Counted from the first letter of the stretch, positions 49,551 through 59,626 are shown. The stretch: 64,000 nucleotides of DNA from Physcia stellaris (GCA_018902385.1 JABSSW010000052.1:248001-312000); one strand, 5' to 3'. The notes: a model not told the origin generated them from the sequence alone. A program made the numbers and translations.

Positions 49551-50465
49551 TTGCACAATGGAAGTCGTGAACGATATCCACCACAGCCTTTACGTGCCTG
49601 CCAATTGTTTCTGATTCAAACAATTGATGCTTCCTGCTTGCCGAACAGAGCAATGAGCCCTCCAAATCCCGGCTCAACAACAGTCATTAGATCCGGCTCC
49701 GAGTCGGTCACAGGATCCTACCTTCTGCACGACCGCCTCAAAATTTCTACCATCTCCGGCTCGATATCTATCACCATCGCAGCAATTAGCGACGTCCATG
49801 GCCCCGCAGAGCTCCAAATTTCTTCCGTCTCGGGCTCCATCACGGTCAACATGGAGCATCTTCGATCCCACCCATCCGAACTCCCAGATCGACTCATCGA
49901 CACTGATATATATTCCACGTCTGGTACGATTGATGTGTCACTGATTCATAACCATCGTACCACGATCAAGACCACGAGTGCGCGTATCGACGCCCGATTG
50001 TACCCTGGTTTCGCGTCGCCGTTCCTGAGCTCGCAGATCCAGCTTGCGAATACGTCTGGAGCGACGAGAATGGAACTTCATCCCTTGCCGTTGGCGCCGA
50101 AGACACCTTTGAGAAGTCTGTCGACTTCGTTCAATGGGGTTTCCGGGAGTGTGGATCTTACTTATCCGCTTACCTGGGAAGGGGGGGTCGAGGTTCGTAC
50201 CGTCAGTGGGAGTCTGAAATGTAGTGACTGGCATAGACTGCATGTTTTGAGCACTGGACCAAGAACGTCGGCTACGGTCGGAAAGGGCGAGGGGGAGATT
50301 TGGGTCCGGGGGACGTCGAATGCTGTTCGATTGAGGGGTTCACATTATGGGAATCCACAGATTATCGAGAAGATGAAAGACAACGAGGTTCTAGCCAATA
50401 TGGAGGAGAGCCAGGGGAACAGTGCAGAAGCGCCTCCAAGCTATGAAGAGGTGATGAACATGTAA
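49551..50465 (+). CDS. adhesin-like (DUF4097-type) repeat protein
   Basis: The likely start is the Met at residue 35 (near 49653, MSPPNPGSTTVIRSG), since the upstream residues look random. The body repeats a strand-turn motif of the type ISTISGSISI, ISSVSGSITV, YSTSGTIDVS, GVSGSVDLTY and RTVSGSLKC about every 25-45 residues, which predicts a right-handed beta-helix like bacterial putative adhesins. No signal peptide or membrane helix is visible. The C-terminus ends APPSYEEVMNM and contains a PPSY motif able to bind WW domains of Rsp5/Nedd4 ligases. It is divergent to the DUF7730 gene. Function unknown. Confidence 0.75.
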   Translation: MHNGSRERYPPQPLRACQLFLIQTIDASCLPNRAMSPPNPGSTTVIRSGSESVTGSYLLHDRLKISTISGSISITIAAISDVHGPAELQISSVSGSITVNMEHLRSHPSELPDRLIDTDIYSTSGTIDVSLIHNHRTTIKTTSARIDARLYPGFASPFLSSQIQLANTSGATRMELHPLPLAPKTPLRSLSTSFNGVSGSVDLTYPLTWEGGVEVRTVSGSLKCSDWHRLHVLSTGPRTSATVGKGEGEIWVRGTSNAVRLRGSHYGNPQIIEKMKDNEVLANMEESQGNSAEAPPSYEEVMNM

Positions 50466-51301
50466 GACTGCAAGGTTGAGCAATGAATGAGATCCAGCGA
50501 GGCACAAGCAATATTCATTGCACCGTTACTATGTGGTAAATCCTAGGCATGGCCTATCTAGCAAGTATAACTCACTTATATCGGTCGTACATTTTCCCGC
50601 TGAGGCTGTCGCCTAACAGGTGGTCTGGATGAGTACGTCCAATTTAGCACCACTAAGTATGTATCAGTCTTCCTAAATTTACTTACTGAAAAGTCTGGTA
50701 GTTCATCGAAACTGGTTGGTGGAACCGATGCTGCTGATGATAGGCTAGTTGCAAGCATACAATGTTGGGAGCCCACCGACGAAGAGATGAAGAGATTGTC
50801 ACCAGATCCAGTCAACAAACTCGATATCATCAAGATGTTCTACGGGTCAGGGAGTTGCCCCTTTGTCAATGCGACTCTAGCAACGATGGGAGGACAGAGC
50901 TCACCAACGCCACCATTGTTGTTGTGCTGATTACTCGGCAAGGAGATTGACTTGACTTAGCAGCCAGACTTTGGAGGACTCTAAACTATATAACGAGAAC
51001 CTAAAGTAATGTACCTTGGGTTGAGGACTCTGTAGACTTGTCGTCATTTGCCATCATCATTCGCCAAAACAGGAAGGCGCAACCCTCTACTCTCTTTTAC
51101 TTATCCAGCTTCCCACTTCCCACTTTCCCACTTTTCCTCCTCCCTCTGCTTTCTCTCAACTTTCATCGCTCCAACCACCACACTTCTTCATCCCTACACG
51201 TTGCTATATTCGATGACTGTAGCCTTGATCCGACTACAAGGTATCCAATACATGAGGTATTCCGAGTAACTCGGTAATTTAGTTCGTGAGCCACATCCGC
51301 G
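50466..51301. other. intergenic, possible small gene at 50576-50833
   Basis: The minus-strand frame at 50576-50833 (SVPPTSFDELPDFS before a GTAAGT) may be an exon but has no family. 51050-51180 is pyrimidine-rich and lies upstream of the Spo11-like gene, as many fungal promoters do. Confidence 0.35.
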
Positions 51302-53037
51302 AGTAAGTTAGCGAGCTGCGGGTGCTTGGGTTTTCCACTTGAGAACACAGCTGACACGCAATAGTGGCCCACCCCAGCCTGGACCAAAGGATAAGTCTTG
51401 ACTGGAGAAACCTCCCAACTCGATCCCAGATCATGAGTGCCTTAATCGGAATCTTGATAAATATTGACTCCCAAGGTGTCCTGAAAGAGGTATCAGACAA
51501 GAAGACGGACAGAATCTACGACACCGTGGATTTACCAAACCCTTATGGTGGCTACCGCCGCGCGATCATTAGATGGAACAATCCAATCGAGAAGAAGGTG
51601 GAAACAAATACGGTAATGCAAAACTCTAATGCGCAGGTTGCAGTATCAACGCTGACTCTGTGCAGATGTACTTTGCCAAGATGGTCGTTGTCATACGTTA
51701 TGTTCTTGACCATGTCGACACACAATTCCCTTACACGCAAAGGCGGGCCCAGTACGCGTTAGGCATGCCCACTTCAACCCTCAAATCTTTGATCACAGAC
51801 CTGGCCTGTACAGTCAACATGCATCCAGCCAACCTAGGCTTAACGACTGAAGATGACGGTAGACTGTATTTCGGTAAGAAGATGTACGTGCGGGTATACA
51901 TAGCAGAAAATCTCTTCCAGTTGGCGGAGAAGCTAAAGCACGTCAATCGAGAGGACCACCGAGTATTCTCGGAACATGTAAGGAGGAACTGTACCCTCAA
52001 GGACTTGCATTCAGACGACACGATACCGTCGAGGGTGATGGATATTGATTTGCGGAAGACTGTACCGGTCGCAGTGATCATTGTCGAGCACAGGAACCTG
52101 GCCACATCATTTGATTGGTTCAAAGAGAACATCAAAGGCTGTCTCATTATCATGGTACGTACAATCTCCAAGGTGATGAAGTTCTCATGACTGACTTACG
52201 TTTACAAAGACCGCGGGCTATCCATCAGCATCAACCCGCGAATTCCTTCACCTTCTTGACAAGATAATGCCTTCTCATGTTCCTTTCTTGTACTACACCG
52301 ACCTCGACTTTCAAGGCTGTCATATTTTCACTACTCTCAAATATGGCTGCAAGGCGACCGTTTGGGCTTCAGAAATCCAAATATGCCCTCGAATGGTGTG
52401 GGCCGGACCGAGCGAGCGACAAATATTAGACTTCCATGAACGAGAATTCCCGAAGGAGGAGTACACCTGCAAAGAGAAGAGTACATGGGATCATCGGCTC
52501 AAGCAACTCAAAAAGAAGATGAAGCACACCGCGAATCGTGTCGATAAGACCCTTATGGCCGGCATGGAGCATAGCAACGTACTACGTGACGAACCCGAGC
52601 TTTCCTCGGAACTTGCGAGAATGATGGCTGGTGGCAGTGTAAGTAATCCGAAGAGTCGTAGCTGTCCATGGAGGCTGACTGTGAGCTGGCTCTAGAAATG
52701 CCACATAGCTTTGCTTTCGGATGGTATCCCTAACGGTACTGAATGGTTCATAATTCAAGACATTGATGCACGTTGCGGGGTGGTTGTGGGAGCTCGTCCC
52801 GTTGCACCGCAGACTCAAACTTTTCAGGCTACTCCCGTTGCAGCGCAGACCCAAATTGCTCAGGCTCCTCCCGTTGCAGCGCAGACCCAAGCTGCTCAAG
52901 AGTTCAGCGATCGAACAACACAGGTGTCGACCTCCCCCGACCGCTCAACTCCAAAAGCGTTGCAGTCTTTCATCAAGCGACTCCTCAATAGAGAGAGGGA
53001 CGGCACAGAGCTACGCGAACAGAACAACACTGAATGA
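51302..53037 (+). CDS. divergent Spo11 / topoisomerase VI subunit A-like protein
   Basis: Family members cleave DNA through a tyrosine in a winged-helix domain with a Toprim domain binding Mg2+. Exons 51365-51612, 51666-52154, 52210-52638 and 52696-53037 join in perfect phase (502 residues). The first 61-nt intron (51303-51363, GTAAGT, CTGAC, ATAG) splits the ATG: A at 51302, TG at 51365-51366. The winged-helix part has LPTRSQIMSALIGILINID and TQRRAQY, whose Tyr (about residue 113) aligns with the Spo11 catalytic Tyr of TKRDIFY. ITDLACTVNMHPANLGL follows. Toprim marks are VIIVEHRNLATSFDWF, GYPSASTREFL and YYTDLDFQG (D-x-D). The C-terminus has a tandem PVAAQTQ repeat and is disordered. It is far more divergent than meiotic Spo11, so a paralogue with another role is possible. 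Confidence 0.82.
52795..52895 (+). repeat. coding 36-bp tandem repeat in the Spo11-like C-terminus
   Basis: CCCGTTGCAGCGCAGACCCA occurs twice and a diverged first unit precedes them. The unit is 36 bp and encodes PVAAQTQ plus a short spacer. Confidence 0.8.
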
Positions 53038-53701
53038 ACCTGGCAGGCGCTTCCGAGTATCTCGGATCACAGTAAGAGCAGAATCGATCAAAGATGAAGA
53101 GCATGTCAGAGGTTGAGAAGGGCTTCAGGGTTAGACCGTGTACGGGGCCTTTGCTGTACCTAAACCTTGAGCTTACATAGCATGTACGAGCTTTGCGGTC
53201 GTCGAACGGATCATACTCTCTCCAGTTGCTCACATGTTCTCCACTCTTTCTGTCCTCAACACCTGGCTGTAGCTGACGAAATCGGACTGTCACACAGCAA
53301 AGTACTTGTACACGCGGAATCGAAGGACAACTAGGAAGCGCGATTCCCCTGCAGAAGCAGAATACTTTAATCTACTTACATCCTGAATGGGTGAGGCTAA
53401 GTGCGTTCTCCGAGTATGAATTTAGAGTAGGTTTGTTCCAACTGCGGGAATAAGACAGCAGCTGGGACTGCCGGTTACACAGAAATCTCCGTGGTATCAC
53501 ACTGCAATCACCTAAATCATTCCTTGAATAGTGCATGCGCTCACCATCACTCTCTCTGAGTCAATTTGCTCCGTGATCGGCACCCCTAGTCGTGACTGAC
53601 TTCCACAGCAGGATTCTGGACCTTTGATATATACATAATCTCTTGGATAGGTTGTATCGGTGTGAGTGCAAATCTTGCTTTATTAGCGAGCTTTCTAAGA
53701 T
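53038..53701. other. intergenic between Spo11-like gene and P450
   Basis: Nothing coding recognised; it holds the presumed P450 promoter. Confidence 0.5.
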
Positions 53702-54233
53702 ATGTCAATCATCGGTCTCTGTAGCTTTCTACTCGCTCATCCGTGGCTCACATTCTCCTTTCTTGCAATATCCTATCAGTGCACCAGAGCTATCCACCGC
53801 ATCAGGTTCCATCCACTAGCGAGATTCCCGGGTCCAAAACTAGCCGCAATCACGAGATGGTTGGTCACGCCTCGATAACTAGGAGCGCGGCTGAACAAAA
53901 CAGGTACGAAATATACTACGAGATCATCTTGGGGGGTATCTTTGCCGACAAACTAGACGTCCAGCACCAGCGATATGGTAGGTTAAACCGCATCTTCGAT
54001 GCTCTAAAAGTGAAATAACTGAAATATGGATATGTTCAGGCCCTATCGTCCGTATCAATTCTTTTGAAGTTCACATCGATGATCCCACCTATTACAGCAG
54101 TCTATATAATTTCGATTCCCACCTCGAGAAACGGGATTATCATGTTGTTCCTTTCGGGACAACCCATAATTCGTATCTCATATACTTGTGCTTGTTGACT
54201 CTCGGCAAGCGCGTAGTTTCGCCCCATCTCTGA
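53702..54233 (+). pseudogene. cytochrome P450, N-terminal part of a split gene
   Basis: The ATG at 53702 gives a membrane anchor ([20 protein letters not shown]), then [18 protein letters not shown]. Two normal introns (about 53860-53902 and 53983-54039) join W to YEIYYEIILGG and RYG to PIVRINSFEVHIDDP. The segment continues to YNFDSHLEKRDYHVVPFGTT and the SPH stretch near 54225, where P450 homology stops. The rest resumes 2.2 kb downstream at 56458. Confidence 0.85.
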
Positions 54234-54353
54234 GCACGCTACATTGGTGACCTAGATTAAATCTATGATCTTTTAAAATTGAATCACGAGAATAATGATG
54301 GGAATAAATCGTGCGATTTGTTATTGCATTTCCTAGCTTCAAATCTAGACTAG

Positions 54354-55951
54354 CTATGTTTCATCAAGACGACTTCGGCTTGCCGCTTGCATATGAAGCG
54401 GGAGAAGGGCCAACCCCAAATTACTCATCAGCTGCTTGCAGAGCGCCATGTCTTTTGCCTGGATGGTGACTCGTCCGGCGTGGATAGTGAGGAGGTTGCA
54501 ATCTTGGGAACTCAGCATTTTTGAAAGGTAATACACCGGGGTAATGCTTGTAAGCTTACTGGACATGAAAGCAACCATGGGTCTTCACAGTAGGGGTCTT
54601 CACAGTAGCTTTTTTTCGACCTCGCAGACCTCGCAGACCTCGCAAGCAGAAATTTTCGCACCTTAACGTGACTGCAAAATAAATTTGTCGAATCACATTC
54701 AACGCTAAATTCAGAGTTTTAACGAGCTCAACAAGCCTTACGAGTACTCGTAATGCTCGTTAGTTAATCGATCTCGCGAGACCGATTAGTGTTCGCAGAT
54801 TTCGCAATAACGCATTTCATCGCACAACAACAGTACACGCACACGATTTATTTTATTTTATGAATGTTGTTGTGTATGTTACTTCAAATCTATTTCGTAA
54901 TTAAAGTTTATTCACAATGCTACATGTATGTATCGTCATGTTATGAAATTTCAGAAGTTTTGATGTTCTTTGAATAAACTGTGGCATACCTTTAGCGTCT
55001 TCGCAGAAAATTGAACCGGAGTGAGAACGAAAAAAAGTTACTGTGAAGATCTCTAGTAACTTTTTTTCGTTTTTGTTTCGGATCAATTTTATGCGAAAAC
55101 GCTAAAATCATGCAACAGTTTATTCAAGGAATATCAAGATTTTCTATTATTATTTTCTGTCATACGAATAACATGATCATACATGATGATACGATGAATT
55201 GAATTTCTACATCGAAATGTACAGTATTATTCGTATGAAAAAGCTCTTTTATCGTGTGCGCGTAGTATTGTTGTGCGATGAAATGTGTTGTTGAACAACG
55301 CGAAATTACAGTAACGAGCTCTAATCGATCTCGCGAAACCGATTAGCTTACGAACATTACGAGTACTCGTAGAGCTTGTTGAGCTTGTTAAGATCCTGAA
55401 TTAAGCGTCGAATGTGATTCGATGAAATTAAACTGCAATCACGCTAAAATGCGAGAATTTCTGCTTGCGAGATCTGCGAGATCTACGAGGTCGAAAAAAA
55501 GCTACTGTGAAGATCCCTCATATATGCTTCAGTGGCTTCTTGCAGTGCTTCCAAGGCGGAAGCCGTGATTCGAAAGTTTGCCTCCGGATCTTCCCTCTTT
55601 GCGTCATAAACGAGTTCGCGCACCAATTTGCAGAAGGAAGCCGAGGGGATCAGTGTGTCGGTCGATCTCTGGTGCTGACAGATCTCACGGAGAGCGCGGG
55701 TCCCAGGCTTGAAGTGGTACGTCTTCTAATCAAGCGTCAGCTGTTGCTTCCAAATGCACTAGCCATATGTTGTACCTTGGCTCTGGTGCTTGTGGCGGCT
55801 GTTGTAGTGGCTGGGTTTCCGCCAGGTTTATGCTTGCCGCCTCCGAGGAAACCGCCTCGAATAGTCTTCTTGGGGGCTGCACTCACAGTTGTCAGTGCTG
55901 ATGACAGCAATTGCATTACCCATACGCATTACCTTGCTTAAGACGTGCCAT
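54354..55951 (-). pseudogene. histone H3/CENP-A-like gene, split by a foldback insertion
   Basis: The ATG at 55951 gives MARLKQ (canonical H3 starts MARTKQ). Exons 55933-55951, 55776-55876 and from 55725 down join in phase: a basic tail (KKTIRGGFLGGGKHKPGG), then FKPGTRALREICQHQRSTD (alpha-N), FCKLVREL, and FRITASALEALQEATEAYM (alpha-2). The element at 54579-55516 interrupts here. Beyond it, VAFMS (54560-54578) and, after a 57-nt intron, NCNLLTIHAGRVTIQAKDMA follow, matching H3 [20 protein letters not shown] one for one. Loop 1 (VYDAKREDPEANF) is three residues longer than in H3, as in CENP-A. It ends at 54354 with a non-H3 tail. As it stands the host frame runs into the element, so the protein lacks alpha-3 unless the element is spliced or excised. 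Confidence 0.78.
54579..55516. mobile_element. 0.94-kb foldback (giant palindrome) element
   Basis: The left arm begins GGGTCTTCACAGTA (present twice in tandem), then GCTTTTTTTCGACCTCGC. The right arm ends with its reverse complement, GCTACTGTGAAGATCCC. Homology between the arms runs almost to the centre near 55048 (AGTTACTGTGAAGATC/TCTAGTAACT), so each arm is about 465 bp, with the outer 270 bp best conserved. CAT flanks both sides and is a possible 3-bp target duplication, which would fit a PIF/Harbinger-like origin. No transposase is present. Confidence 0.85.
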
Positions 55952-56172
55952 TGCTTGAGGTTGACTGTATTACCGAGAGACTCGGAGGAGGGAATTGCGG
56001 CGTTGCAGAAATCACGAGAGATTTGTCTTTCAGGAATTCAATGAATAGAAAATGAGGGTCAAGATCGTGAGGCGGTGTGCTAGGTATAAGTAGTGGAGAG
56101 CGTTCAGCGTGAGTAATTGTCGTTCTGCTTTGGTAAGCGAGAAGGCGAGTTGAAGAGGGGAGTGGTGGAGGG

Positions 56173-56336
56173 GGGGAGTGGTTGCGGAGCGGAGTGGTTG
56201 CGAAGCGGAGTGGTTGCGAAGCGGAGTGGTTGCGAAGCGGAGTGGTTGCGAAGCGGAGTGGTTGCGAAGCGGAGTGGTTGCGAAGCGGAGTGGTTGCGAA
56301 GCGGAGTGGTTGCGAAGCGGAGTGGTTGCGGAGTTG
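56173..56336. repeat. 16-bp minisatellite, about ten copies
   Basis: The unit GCGGAGTGGTTGCGAA is repeated almost perfectly. It lies about 220 bp upstream of the H3-like start codon. Confidence 0.95.
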
Positions 56337-56407
56337 TGAAAGAGTCTTGGTGAAAACCGGAATTTAAATGAATCAGGGCTTACTAAGGGCCGGTAAATTC
56401 CGACGGG

Positions 56408-56435
56408 CGGCAATTTCCGGCTCCTCGCTTAAGTG
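56408..56435 (-). other. 28-bp motif shared with 39188-39215
   Basis: Read on the minus strand it starts CACTTAAGCGAGGAGCCGGA. Two mismatches to the other copy. A second, related CCGGTAAATTCCG lies just left of it. Both copies lie upstream of minus-strand genes, at the edge of repeat-rich DNA; meaning unknown. Confidence 0.5.
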
Positions 56436-56457
56436 CATAGCCGGTGAATAGCACTTT

Positions 56458-57733
56458 ATGTTCGAGACAGGCCTTCCAACCGGTCATACAACTCTGTAAT
56501 TCTCTCAACCAGGCGGAGTCTTTGCAGCAACCTGTCACATATGTACCGATGTATGACGGGTGACATTATAACCAGCTATACCATGGGCAAGTCCTACGAA
56601 CTACTTTCCCGACCTCAGGAAAGCGAAAGTTACCTCGATGCATTCGCTTTCACCTTTCGGCTGCTGTGGCTGCTGAGGGAGACACCATATCTCACACACC
56701 TGATAAGATGGATCGGCAAGACAGCAGGCAGATGGATGACTTCGAAATCCATCATCCCTACACTGCTGCGATGGCAATGGGTACATTACCGCCCTCAAAT
56801 ACCCTTCAACTTCAATAGCTAAACAATACAGACGATCGACACTTAGCTTCGAAACCTTAAGCGCATCGGCCTAGCTCCGTCGCCCCTAACCTCAATAATG
56901 CTCTCGTACATCTACAACTCCCTCCCTCCCGAAGAAAAAACAGCTCAGCATCTCCACGATACAACCAACATGCTCCTCGCCGCAGGCTTCGAAACCACGG
57001 GCTTCACGCTCACGACCGCAACGTACCACGTCCTCGCGCGTCTCCAGCATGAATTGCATACCCATATCCCTTCAATCTCTACAGCGTTATCATGGCCCAC
57101 CCTATCCAAGCCCCCTATCTCTCTGCGGTAATCAAGGAATCCCTACGCCTATCTCTGGGAGCAATCACGCGCTTACCGAGAGTCAATAAGCACAAGGATA
57201 TGAGATATGGAAGCTGGGTTATCCCGAAGGGGACGGCGGTGAGTATGTCTCATACTTGTATGCACTATAACGAGGATGTATTCCCGGACCCGAAAGCGTT
57301 TAGGCCGGAGCGGTGGTTGGGAGGCCAGGAGGAGTCGAAGCGGTTGGAGAGGTATTTGGTGCCGTTCTCTAGGGGTGGGAGGAGCTGTATGGGGATTCAG
57401 TAAGCCTCCTTCCCATCCCTTCCCTTTCCTTTCCCTGTTCCGTTTTGATTTCTTATACCTATTTCCCTTCCCCTCCCTTTGATATTGGCTCCAGAGGTGG
57501 CCACCCTCGATCTCCCTACCCCATGAGCTAATTCCCCCACCCCCAGCCTAGCCAACGCAGAGCTCTACCTAACCCTCGCAACCCTCTTCCGCACCTACGA
57601 CTTCCAGCTCTACGACACCACCCTAGCGGACGTGGCGCCCGCGCGGGACTTCTTCGTCCCGGTGCCTGAGCCGGGGGGGAATGGGTTGAGGGTTCTTGTT
57701 CGCCCACTCAGTGATCGCACTCCTATCCCATGA
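56458..57733 (+). pseudogene. cytochrome P450, C-terminal part of the split gene
   Basis: Resumes at SRQAFQPVIQLCNSLNQAES, then GDIITSYTMGKSYELL, the I-helix AAGFETTGFTLT, the K-helix KESLRLS (E-x-x-R), FRPERW, and heme-binding FSRGGRSCMG with its Cys ligand. An intron at about 57401-57547 joins CMGI to LANAELYLTLATLF. The stop is at 57731-57733. Besides the 2.2-kb insertion there are at least two small frame changes (near 56535 and 57105), so the gene is dead. The CYP family is not assigned. Confidence 0.82.
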
Positions 57734-58039
57734 CCTGGTACCCACGCGATTTGTCCTGGGAGTTCGAACTGCTGTGGTTTGGCGTATGCGATACTTGCTT
57801 GCTCCACGCATAGGATTGACCTCGCATCTTGGGTCGACAAAGATTGGGCATGGAAGAGCAACATTTCTGACATCACTGCATGGTGATTTGCGGATCATGC
57901 TTGCGGTTATAGTGATAGTGATTTTATGAAGTAATGAACAGATGTGCTATCTAATCGAGGAACGGTACACGTCTCTTTGCGATGAAGATAGTAGTGCATG
58001 ATCTGTACTTGGTAAGCGATGCGATTCCTCGGGATTCAT
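57734..58039. other. intergenic, nothing recognised
   Basis: Short stretch between the P450 remnant and the repeat array. No gene seen. Confidence 0.5.
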
Positions 58040-59285
58040 CAAGCGATCTACGGTCACCCGACTTCGATCAAAACCAAAATATGATCATATCTTCATGTCG
58101 GCTTCATATGCTTTGTGCCAAACCCGGGTAAGCGTATTGTCATATTGGGTGTTTCGGTGGGTGATGCATGAGATGCACACCAGACCACACCATAGGATAC
58201 TAGATCATGAGACGGGGAACATTGTATCTGTCGGAAACTATCGAGGGATTTACGATTATCCGACTTTGGGCGATGGCAGAAGATGATTGTTTTTTTCATC
58301 CCATTTCTCGTGTTGATTTCATGTCATCTTCATACCCCTTATCAAACACGGGTAAGCGTATTATCACATGAGATTGGATGATGCATGGGAGGCAGAACAA
58401 CATCACACATAGGATATCAACTAAATCATGAAACAGGAGACGTTGTATTTCTCGGGAAACACCAAGGAATCTAGATACGATACCCCGACTTCGATCAAAA
58501 CCAAAAATATAATTGTATCTTCAAGTCGACTTCATACCCCTTATTCCAGACCCGAATAAGCGTATCATCGTTTTGAATCATGCATGAAAAACAAAATCGC
58601 ACCATACCAGAGCGTGGGAGACTGGATCATGGGACGGGGAACATTGCATCTCTCGAGAAATATCGAGGGATCTAGGTACGGTTACCCGACTTCGGATCGA
58701 AGCTGAATATGATTGTCTCCTTCATTCGGCTTCATATGCCTGGTGCCGAACTCGGGTAAGGGGATTGTTATGTTGGGTCATGCATGAAAGACAGGATAGC
58801 ATCAAATCAAAGCATGGGATATTAGATCATAGAACGGAGAACTTTGTTTTTTCGAAAGATATCGAAGAATCTACGATGCTATGATTTGGGACGGAAGCTG
58901 AATATAATTCGTTTTCTTCATGTCCGCTTCATATGCTTCGTGCCGAACATGGGTAAGGGGACTGTCATGTTGAGTGTAGCGGTAGATGATGCATGAAAGG
59001 CACACCAGAGCATGGGATAGTGATTGTGTAGATTACCTAGTGATTGCTTACACTAGTGACATTCTTTCAACAGTCTTTGCTGCGATGGAGATAGTAAGTG
59101 GCGAGCGTGCACTATCTCATGATCTGGTAGTGGTAGTCCTATCTTAATACTATGATAGACACATCGACATGAAAACTCCCGATTACCCGACTTCGGGTGG
59201 GAGCTGAAGATGATTGTCTCCTTCATGCCGATTTCACATGCCTTGTTCCAAAGTCGGGTAAGCGGATTATCATATTAGGCCGATG
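58040..59285 (+). repeat. tandem array of the hairpin repeat, six units
   Basis: Units start near 58051, 58252, 58476, 58678, 58873 and 59179, giving a period of about 195-225 bp (the last step 306 bp). Each has a TACCCGACTTCGG-like start, a GATTGTCTCCTTCAT...CTTCATATGC centre and a CCAAACTCGGGTAAGCG-like end. Then come GATGCATGA, ACCAGAGCATGGGATA and ATCTCTCGAGAAAT. Units differ by 10-25% by eye. No open frame crosses it. Confidence 0.9.
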
Positions 59286-59626
59286 AAAGTGCCTTGGAGG
59301 CTTGGGAGTGAAGTGGAACGAAAGAAGGAAAAAAGAGAGGGGCGCGCAAGGCTTGGCAATATCAAATTCACCTATGATCGCGACACAGTTCCGGCATCAC
59401 GGCTCGGCTATTGAGGTACCTACCACCGCGGCTGATGGCATAAAGTGTATTGATGCTAAAGCCAGCGGTGCTCAGCTCAAGGCAGCTCGCAGTTGGATGC
59501 TAATTAATACCTATCCCTTCTACTTAACACAAACAGCCAGTCCCCCAATCCTCAAGCTAAAGCCTATTCCCCAAGCTATAGAGCATATAAATAAATTGCG
59601 TTGGCCCACGTCTTTCTCTGGAAAGA

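Larger units (their letters stand above)
54234..56457. other. 2.2-kb segment inserted into the P450 gene
   Basis: P450 homology ends with KRVVSPHL on the left and resumes with SRQAFQPVIQ on the right, as if only one or two codons separated them before insertion. The segment contains the H3-like gene, the foldback element and a 16-bp minisatellite. I could not fix its exact ends or a target duplication. Its right end carries the 28-bp motif also seen at 39188. Confidence 0.6.

Noticed and set aside
55465-55941. Forward-strand 158-codon frame
   Set aside because: It is antisense to the H3-like exons, which have in-phase introns and clear histone similarity.
56117-56413. Repeat proteins in several frames over the 16-bp minisatellite
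   Set aside because: A 16-bp unit reads through all frames on either strand; no start context or family.
58040-59285. CRISPR-like array
   Set aside because: The organism is a fungus, units are about 200 bp and diverged, and there are no short identical repeats with unique spacers.
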